From UBA11889 sp002313255 (GTDB lineage: Bacteria; Pseudomonadota; Gammaproteobacteria; Pseudomonadales; Azotimanducaceae), in assembly GCA_913045265.1 (NCBI GenBank), contig CAJWQX010000063.1, positions 1-15,269 of the forward strand: a DNA stretch of 15,269 bases, in the 5' to 3' direction. The translations under genes and the position numbers were made by a program. A model generated the notes under the pieces. That model was not told where the DNA came from, searched no databases, and was given only the letters and a program-made list of their open reading frames with translations. How positions within the stretch are numbered: position 1 is the stretch's first letter; every line of letters begins with the position of its first letter. This document shows, piece after piece, positions 7,684-13,310 of this stretch.

Positions 7684-8219
7684 CACACTTCGTCGTCGGA
7701 TTATTTGGGGATCCAGAATCCGCACTCTCAGCGGCCGGATCGATTCAAAGCGCCGATCTCGGCACCCCAGAACTCATGTCGCCGGTGCCCATTGAGGGCG
7801 TTGAAGAGGTCCTCGGTGAGAAAAGATCAGTGATCAAGCGCTTTTCGCTTTTCGGGGCAATCTTTGGCGGAGTTTCTGGTTTTCTATTGGCGGCCATCAC
7901 GGCGGTACTCTATGCCCACCCCGTAGGCGGCCGCCCCATTATCACGTTTCCGCCCTACCTCATCATTACCTACGAATTAACGATCCTATTCGGCATTATT
8001 TTCACGGTGATTGGCTTTTTCGTTAGCGCGCGGCTACCTAACGGACTCTGGACTTCGTTCTGGAAGCAAGACGAAAACCGCCCGTACGTGCCCGAGGCCG
8101 CCGTCGATAAATTTGCCGTCTCGATTGGCTGTGGGGTCGACGACGTTCAACGTGCAGAAACGATTCTCCGTATAGCCGGAGCCGAGGCAATCCGCGACGG
8201 TACGGAGGGAGCAAGCTGA
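7680..8219 (+). CDS. actD: ACIII subunit ActD (DUF3341)
   Basis: ActD is a small ACIII subunit of the DUF3341 family. The 179-residue protein starts with a soluble domain (GLFGDPESALSAAGSIQSA, typical of the family N-terminus, ending around VPIEGVEEVLG). Two membrane helices follow at about 56-78 and 95-117, separated by a short loop with PIITFPPY, then a soluble C-terminal domain (DKFAVSIGC...AETILRIAGAEAI). Structures of the complex place the soluble part on the cytoplasmic side; its exact function is not settled. The start overlaps the actC stop by four bases (ATGA) with a strong GGAGG nine bases upstream. The stop shares one base with the actE start (TGATG). Confidence 0.93.
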   Translation: MTHFVVGLFGDPESALSAAGSIQSADLGTPELMSPVPIEGVEEVLGEKRSVIKRFSLFGAIFGGVSGFLLAAITAVLYAHPVGGRPIITFPPYLIITYELTILFGIIFTVIGFFVSARLPNGLWTSFWKQDENRPYVPEAAVDKFAVSIGCGVDDVQRAETILRIAGAEAIRDGTEGAS

Positions 8220-8770
8220 TGAATCAGCAAAGTGCTTCCCTGCTGGTTCGGCTACTTCATCGAGGGTGCCTTATAGCCCTGATTGTCGGTTATGCGCCCA
8301 GCGGATGGACGTTTCCATGGGACAAGGACATGGTCGATCAAGCGCCGATCAAAGCACAGGAAGCTCCCCGACCCGGCGATACCGGTGCCGTTCCTGTCAA
8401 CGGTGGTGAGACGTTACCCGCGCCGACCACCGAAGAAGGCATGCTTGCGGCAAAAGAAGCAGCCGCGTCATTGGCCAATCCGTTCCCAGCGAGTCGCGAA
8501 TCCATCCAGATTGGTGGCAATTTGTACGAGGTCAATTGCCGCGTCTGTCACGGAAGGGGGGGGCAAGGCGACGGGTCAGTCGGTCTTAAGTTTGCAACCA
8601 AGGCGCCGGTTAATTTAAACGAGGCCTACACCCAAGACCAGCCCGATGGCGAGATCTTCTTCACACTGACCCGAGGCCGAGGACTCATGCCTCTCTATCG
8701 CGATGCATTAAGCGCGGCAGAGAGGTGGCACGTCATTAATTACGTCAAAACCCAGTTCGGTGAGCAATGA
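8219..8770 (+). CDS. actE: ACIII subunit ActE, monohaem cytochrome c
   Basis: The 183-residue periplasmic cytochrome c carries a single haem, the usual count for ActE. A hydrophobic N-terminal segment (about 8-30) acts as signal or anchor. A Pro/Ala/Glu-rich linker (35-88) follows, then the haem domain: CRVCH at 107-111, GQGDGSVGLKF after it, and GRGLMPLY with Met157 as the likely sixth ligand. The terminal helix ERWHVINYVKTQ is typical of class I cytochromes. Some ActE proteins are lipoproteins; here Cys17 lies in the N-terminal segment, but the preceding HRG does not fit a standard lipobox. GGAGGGA at 8204-8210 is a strong ribosome-binding site. The stop overlaps the actF ATG. Confidence 0.94.
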   Translation: MNQQSASLLVRLLHRGCLIALIVGYAPSGWTFPWDKDMVDQAPIKAQEAPRPGDTGAVPVNGGETLPAPTTEEGMLAAKEAAASLANPFPASRESIQIGGNLYEVNCRVCHGRGGQGDGSVGLKFATKAPVNLNEAYTQDQPDGEIFFTLTRGRGLMPLYRDALSAAERWHVINYVKTQFGEQ

Positions 8771-9987
8771 ACGATCTAACCCCATCCTCTAGCCGATGCA
8801 AAAAGCCTTCATCAACACGTGCTAACGACATGAATCTGCTCACGAAACTATTTGCAGTCATCGCGCTTGCGAGCCCTGTGTACGGATCATCGATGGACGT
8901 CATTGGGCCTGATTACGGACTCTTGATTGTTTCTTTCCTTTTCCTAATGGGCGTTAGCCAAGTCGGCGTCGTGTTTTGTGCGATTTGCCGTTTAGTCTAT
9001 GCGCAGTGGGCTAAGCCTTTTTACCGATTAGCCGAACTCAGCACCATGGCGTTTGCACCATTTGCCGTTATCGGTTTCATCTTAATTTTCATGTATGAGC
9101 AGGAACTTTTTTATTGGCTCAACACATCTGCCGACCTTCATTTGAGCGGGATCACCGCTTCCTGGCTAACCAGCGACGGGCTGCTCTATCGAAACCTCTA
9201 TGCGCTTTTGGCCTTTTACGGGCTTAGCTGGCTTTACGTTAGCAAGGGAGTCAAACAAGATCGATCGGACCAGGAAGAAATTCAACAGCGCAAGGTTGAG
9301 CGTCAACTTTTTTTGATGTCACCTTGGGTTATCGCCGCGTTCGTTCTCTGTAACACGTTCATCGCGTGGGATTTCGCCATGATGATCGTTCCGGCAAGTC
9401 ACGGACACCAATGGGTAAGTAGCGTTTTCCCGATTCATTTCTGGTTTGGCAGCGTTTTTGCCGGAACCGCGGCGCTGATCGCGTTTCCCGCTCTATTGGG
9501 AAAGGGTGACACCTCTCCCTTCAACGAGCGCCATATTCGTCAACTAAGTACCCTGGTGACCGCCTTTACCTTGCTGTGGTTATACTTTTATTGGGCCCAG
9601 TTCTTTGTGATTTGGTTTGGCAACATGCCGCATGAATTCGAACCGCTTTGGCGTCAAATGTACGGCCATTACGCGCCTTATTACTGGACGATGATTTCGG
9701 GCTGCTTCTTCATCCCACTGGCCGCACTCATATTCGCTGTGTTTAATCGGTCCACCGTCGCCATGTGCGCCGTTGCCGTCAGCATCTGCGTTGGTGCCTG
9801 GGTCAACAAGTATTTGATGATCATCCCGGTGTTTTCAGACGATGCCCGTCTGAGCGATAGTCTCGGGCAACTCGGACTTTCCATCGTATTAGCGCTTGCT
9901 TTTGTCTCAGTCGTTTACGTACTCGCCAAGCGGTATTCCGTGTACTCGAACTGGGAGATGAGTCTGAGTCCTAATCCAGACCGCTAG
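8767..9987 (+). CDS. actF: ACIII subunit ActF, NrfD-like membrane protein
   Basis: ActF is the second large membrane subunit of ACIII, paralogous to ActC, with about ten helices in 406 residues. It shares with ActC the helix element FIAWDFAMMIVP (198-209), followed here by ASHGHQW, and a late aromatic-rich stretch (HYAPYYWTMISGC). Its extra-membrane loop at about 160-182 is strongly charged (KQDRSDQEE). I chose the ATG that overlaps the actE stop (ATGA, with GGTGAG just upstream). An in-frame ATG at 8830 would remove 21 polar residues and leave a neat hydrophobic leader (MNLLTKLFAVIALASPVYGS), so it is a real alternative. In structures ActC and ActF flank the membrane part; proton translocation through them has been proposed. 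Confidence 0.93.
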   Translation: MNDLTPSSSRCKKPSSTRANDMNLLTKLFAVIALASPVYGSSMDVIGPDYGLLIVSFLFLMGVSQVGVVFCAICRLVYAQWAKPFYRLAELSTMAFAPFAVIGFILIFMYEQELFYWLNTSADLHLSGITASWLTSDGLLYRNLYALLAFYGLSWLYVSKGVKQDRSDQEEIQQRKVERQLFLMSPWVIAAFVLCNTFIAWDFAMMIVPASHGHQWVSSVFPIHFWFGSVFAGTAALIAFPALLGKGDTSPFNERHIRQLSTLVTAFTLLWLYFYWAQFFVIWFGNMPHEFEPLWRQMYGHYAPYYWTMISGCFFIPLAALIFAVFNRSTVAMCAVAVSICVGAWVNKYLMIIPVFSDDARLSDSLGQLGLSIVLALAFVSVVYVLAKRYSVYSNWEMSLSPNPDR

Positions 9988-9994
9988 GCATCGG

Positions 9995-10726
9995 GTGAGT
10001 ACCGACTCTAAAAAAATCGGCTTGCTGATGGTGGGATTACTCGTTTCAGGCTTGTTCGTTGCGCTCGGAAATTGGCAGCTCGGTCGAGCCAACGATAAAA
10101 CCGAGGCATTAACACGCTTCACCAGTCGTGCCCAGTCACCAGCCGTTAATCTCGCCGAATACAACGTCAGGGATATTGCGAACGCGGTCGGGCGATCCGC
10201 ATTCACGAACGGGGTGTACCGACCAAGAACGACGGTTCTTCTAGACAACCAGACGTTGGGTGGTCGGATTGGGTACCTCGTCTACACGGCGTATCGGATC
10301 GGCCTAACGGATCAACACATTCTAGTGAATCGCGGGTGGATTGCGGCATACGCCGACCCTCGGCGGTTACCAGAACTTGGGCCGGAGCCCATCAACTTGA
10401 CTGTGTCTGGTCGGCTTAGCGACCCTCCCGCGGAAGGAATCCGTCTCCGCGGCGCGGAGATCGCCGAGTCGATAGACGAAGGTGTCTGGCGGGTACAGCG
10501 AATTGACTTTCTCGCGCTTGCGAAACTCTTTGACCTTGAGATCATTGGCTCCACCCTGCTGCTCGACAATGCGATACCAAATGGGTTTATTCGAAATTGG
10601 ACCCCGCCTGGGGAAGATCAAGCGCGGCATCTCGCGTATGCGTTCCAATGGTTTGCCTTAGCATTGGCCGTGTTCGTAATTAGCGTCGGGTTATTTGTCC
10701 GATCCAAGAGACATCCGCACACGTGA
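9995..10726 (+). CDS. surf1: SURF1 family cytochrome oxidase assembly protein
   Basis: SURF1 helps insert haem a/a3 into oxidase subunit I in the inner membrane. The 243-residue protein has the family layout: an N-terminal membrane helix (about 8-26) followed by GNWQLGRAN, a periplasmic domain with LLDNQTLGGRIGYLVYT and HILVNRGWI, and a second helix near the C-terminus preceded by HLAYAFQWFALA (213-224). The start is GTG, seven bases after actF, with AGG a short distance upstream. The TGA overlaps the GTG of the following gene by four bases. Its position after the act genes, instead of directly after DUF2909, is what reveals the ACIII cassette as an insertion in the usual oxidase cluster. Confidence 0.93.
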   Translation: MSTDSKKIGLLMVGLLVSGLFVALGNWQLGRANDKTEALTRFTSRAQSPAVNLAEYNVRDIANAVGRSAFTNGVYRPRTTVLLDNQTLGGRIGYLVYTAYRIGLTDQHILVNRGWIAAYADPRRLPELGPEPINLTVSGRLSDPPAEGIRLRGAEIAESIDEGVWRVQRIDFLALAKLFDLEIIGSTLLLDNAIPNGFIRNWTPPGEDQARHLAYAFQWFALALAVFVISVGLFVRSKRHPHT

Positions 10727-11310
10727 GTTCTAGATCCGCACCAGCCCAACGCAGGGGCCGGCTGATTCTGACGGGCATCGCGGCCGTATTTGTGGTCCCC
10801 GTGATTGTTGCCGCAATACTCACCATGGGTCCGCTGGAATGGCAAACAACAAGGACCATCAACTACGGGATTTTGGTCAAGCCTGCACTGGATCTTTCCT
10901 CGTACGGGCTCACGGTTCAAGGTGAAATCGAACCTAACGAGCGGACTGTGCCCGGGGACTGGTTCCTGGCGGTGTTCTACGACAAAAAATGTGCGGCGAT
11001 TTGCGAACGCCTCATCGACCAAGTAAACCGCATCCAAAACGCTATTGGGCGCGATCGGACACGCGTGGATATCGCGATACTGAGTCCCGAGCCCATGGCG
11101 TCTAACGTCGAGCAGCCCTATTGGATGCTAACGGACGGCGATCGATTTATCCGCGAGTTGCATCGTGCTACCAACTCGCAACAGAAACTGCCCGTAGTAC
11201 TGATCGTCGATCATCGCCGCCGCGTGGCACTCATGTACCCGCCAAAGGACGATGCACAAGACGCGCTTCGAGACCTGAAGCGTCTACTGAAGTCTTCCGC
11301 GCCTCCGTAA
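10723..11310 (+). CDS. SCO/thioredoxin-like oxidase assembly membrane protein
   Basis: The 195-residue protein has one N-terminal membrane helix (about 13-35) and a periplasmic thioredoxin-like domain. The strand GDWFLAVFYDKKC ends in CAAIC (Cys90, Cys94), the CxxxC spacing used by SCO copper chaperones. The segment that follows (ERLIDQVNRIQNAIGRDRTRVDIAIL) matches SCO-like topology. The HLPVVLIVDHRRR-like stretch near 160-175 (KLPVVLIVDHRRRVALMY) is the later beta hairpin. The family resembles the SURF1-adjacent hypothetical protein of Pseudomonas-type cox clusters. A role in copper or thiol handling for the oxidase CuA site is inferred. It begins with GTG overlapping the SURF1 stop by four bases. 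Exact orthology to SCO1 is uncertain because no distal copper-ligand His was identified. Confidence 0.8.
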   Translation: MSSRSAPAQRRGRLILTGIAAVFVVPVIVAAILTMGPLEWQTTRTINYGILVKPALDLSSYGLTVQGEIEPNERTVPGDWFLAVFYDKKCAAICERLIDQVNRIQNAIGRDRTRVDIAILSPEPMASNVEQPYWMLTDGDRFIRELHRATNSQQKLPVVLIVDHRRRVALMYPPKDDAQDALRDLKRLLKSSAPP

Positions 11311-11408
11311 CCAAGCGCGGTCTAATCTCGCCCAAGCTTGCCGTCGTCCATAAACACCTCTAGCGTAACGTCGTGCTCTACAACCTGTTCCGACGAAGCG
11401 TCTCGATT

Positions 11409-12080
11409 ATGAATCCCAACCCCGTTACCCATTACGGGATCCCGTTGACGTCGGTAGGGTCTTCAATCTGGCGCGCCGACCGCGCAATCAAACTCCCCTT
11501 CGGAATTACACTACCGCTCAGCATGGTCGTCATGGCCAACGGTCACCGCCAATTGCTGTTGTATTCGCCAATACTCCTCGACAATGCAACCCGTGCCGCC
11601 CTCGACACCTTAGGCACCGTTCGCTGGATCGTCAGCCCGAACCCTTTACACGGCCACTTTGTCGGGCCTTATCGCCGAGTCTACCCGGATGCCGATTACG
11701 TGATTCCCACCCAGACGCCAACGAAACAATGGCCATCGTGGTTCGACACCCTGATTGTCGAAACGCGCGACGGTTACACCGAAATCTGCGGTTATCATCG
11801 CGCTTCGCGCACCCTTATTCTTTCAGACCTTGCGTTCAACGTTCGAAGTACCAACGTGGGAACCCAATATCTGCTGCGTCTCAACGGTGCATGGAGGCAA
11901 TTTACACCGACGCGCCTACAACGCCTGCTCGTACTTAAAAACCATTCCGCTCTAAAAACGTTCTGTCGGTGGGCGCTCGACCAAGATTTCTCCCAGATAT
12001 CCGTTTCGCACGGTGCAATGGTGACCGACGACGCGACACTCGCGTATAAGCGCACCTTCGCGCTGTGGCAGTCTTCTTAG
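11409..12080 (+). CDS. DUF4336-type protein, metallo-hydrolase-like fold
   Basis: The soluble protein (223 residues from this ATG) resembles DUF4336, a family with a metallo-beta-lactamase-like fold but degenerate metal sites. Visible matches are the opening GIPLTSVGSSIWRAD, a strand pair LPLSMVVMANGHRQLLLYSPI, DTLGTVRWIVSPNPLHGHF (the family usually has an NxxHH-like element here), and a later YRRVYPDADYVIP. No catalytic HxHxDH motif is present, so hydrolase activity is doubtful. A GTG at 11373 in the same frame would add 12 residues (MLYNLFRRSVSI); neither start has a convincing Shine-Dalgarno sequence. It occupies the place where ctaA and ctaB usually follow in this kind of cluster. There is no sign of coupling to the gene before it (98-base gap). 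Confidence 0.72.
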   Translation: MNPNPVTHYGIPLTSVGSSIWRADRAIKLPFGITLPLSMVVMANGHRQLLLYSPILLDNATRAALDTLGTVRWIVSPNPLHGHFVGPYRRVYPDADYVIPTQTPTKQWPSWFDTLIVETRDGYTEICGYHRASRTLILSDLAFNVRSTNVGTQYLLRLNGAWRQFTPTRLQRLLVLKNHSALKTFCRWALDQDFSQISVSHGAMVTDDATLAYKRTFALWQSS

Positions 12081-12197
12081 AGTTCCGTCCGCCGAGTTGA
12101 GGGTTTGTTACGATGCTTGTTTGCGGCCCGAGATCACTCAACCACGTAGCATCTCTTAACGGTCCTAAGATTTGGTCGGTAACAGAGGTAAAAAGTC
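12081..12197 (+). promoter_or_regulatory. Intergenic leader upstream of the 370-residue unknown gene
   Basis: This 117-base gap is one of the largest between genes in the window and most likely carries the promoter for the unknown gene and PQQ dehydrogenase. A clear Shine-Dalgarno sequence (GAGG at 12185-12188) sits nine bases before the ATG at 12198. TACGAT at 12109-12114 is a possible -10 box, but I see no matching -35 element. I found no strong hairpin with a T-run, so no terminator for the upstream operon is called. Confidence 0.4.
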
Positions 12198-13310
12198 ATG
12201 GCGAGTGAAAATCAAGGAGCGTCGGTTGTATTGGCAGCCATGGCCGATGGCATCGGCGATTTAACGTTCGCATCGCCGGAATGGGTCCAGGTGGCAAGCA
12301 AGGTCTTGCGCGAAGCCGTCGGGCGTATCAACGAGCCGCTCGCCGATCTTGGCGAATTCACGCTCTGCGAGGTCGCCCATAATCCGCCTGCGTATTTACA
12401 CGCTGGGAATAAACTCGCGTGGCACGCCCGTTTCAGTGGAGCCACCGTCGACGTTGGCACCGGCGAACTCGACAGCACCGAATGTGATTTCAAAGTCCAG
12501 GGCGACCACTCCGTCCTCAGCAACCTCGCCCGCATCCAATACCACGGCCACGACCCTAGCCTCGTGGCAGCTGCACAAGAGCGCTTAGGCAAATTAACGC
12601 GTTGGCAAATCGACGGCGCGCTACCCCAACATGCAGCGCTCGGCTCCGTATTAAGGACATTACACGACCACGTGGCGGTTCGTACCATGCCGCGCTTCAC
12701 TTTCATGACGCCTGAATGGGTCAGTTCTGCCCGCCACATTCTTAGTACCCGGGCCGCCTCCGACAAGTATGCTCCGGACATTCGGAACATCGTCTACACC
12801 TTTTCCGAAGAATTCACGGACACGCCCCGTTACGCGTTTCCCGATGGTTCACACGGCGGGTTCTGGGTGCACTGCGACCACGGCCACATCTCGGTCGGTG
12901 CTGGACCGCTGCCGAAAGGCTTCGAGCCGGCCGACGCTTTGACCAAGGGCATGTACACGCCCGTCGTGCCCGTCGGACGCACGGTTAATGCTGCCATGAC
13001 CGACGAAGAAAAAGAGGAACAAGCCGAGTACGGAAAAGCGGCCTTTCGCTTTGACAAAGATGCAAACAGAGCACCCGTCAATCAGTCATCTCCCTCCGGC
13101 AAAGGGGCCATGCCGCCCGAACTCGGACGGGTCTTTTTACCTCTTCACGACGAACTGTCCAAGCGAACTTCCAGCGAGCTTCCCGCCGACTTTGACGATT
13201 CGCTCAAAGACGAATGGAGCACACCACAGGGGTTCGATCGCGACGCCAATTACGACACCTCGTGGCTTCGTTACGGCGAGGTCGATATCTACGGAGAACC
13301 ACGATCCTAA
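12198..13310 (+). CDS. Unrecognised protein with a duplicated module (weak SCP2-like resemblance)
   Basis: I do not recognise a named family for this 370-residue protein. It has no signal peptide or membrane segment, so it is probably cytoplasmic. Two modules can be aligned by eye: residues 23-91, beginning LTFASPEWV, and 168-237, beginning FTFMTPEWV. Each continues with a helix, an F-rich strand, a P-x-Y step, and a W-H or W-V-H strand, then ends near VGTGEL or VGAGPL. Between them (92-165) is a charged, His-containing segment. The tail (260-370) is polar and has two short echoes, FDKDAN (285) and FDRDAN (346). The first half loosely recalls sterol-carrier (SCP2-like) domains, but this is weak. 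A good GAGG ribosome-binding site precedes the ATG. The PQQ dehydrogenase frame begins at or inside its 3' end, suggesting co-expression. Confidence 0.7.
   Translation: MASENQGASVVLAAMADGIGDLTFASPEWVQVASKVLREAVGRINEPLADLGEFTLCEVAHNPPAYLHAGNKLAWHARFSGATVDVGTGELDSTECDFKVQGDHSVLSNLARIQYHGHDPSLVAAAQERLGKLTRWQIDGALPQHAALGSVLRTLHDHVAVRTMPRFTFMTPEWVSSARHILSTRAASDKYAPDIRNIVYTFSEEFTDTPRYAFPDGSHGGFWVHCDHGHISVGAGPLPKGFEPADALTKGMYTPVVPVGRTVNAAMTDEEKEEQAEYGKAAFRFDKDANRAPVNQSSPSGKGAMPPELGRVFLPLHDELSKRTSSELPADFDDSLKDEWSTPQGFDRDANYDTSWLRYGEVDIYGEPRS

Noticed and set aside
8219..8310. ActE as a lipoprotein through Cys17
   Set aside because: The residues before Cys17 (HRG) do not fit the lipobox, so I describe only a signal or anchor segment.
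12212..12790. Minus-strand open frame of 192 codons opposite the unknown duplicated gene
   Set aside because: The plus-strand frame has a good ribosome-binding site and an internally repeated, protein-like sequence; the minus frame reads as a shadow.
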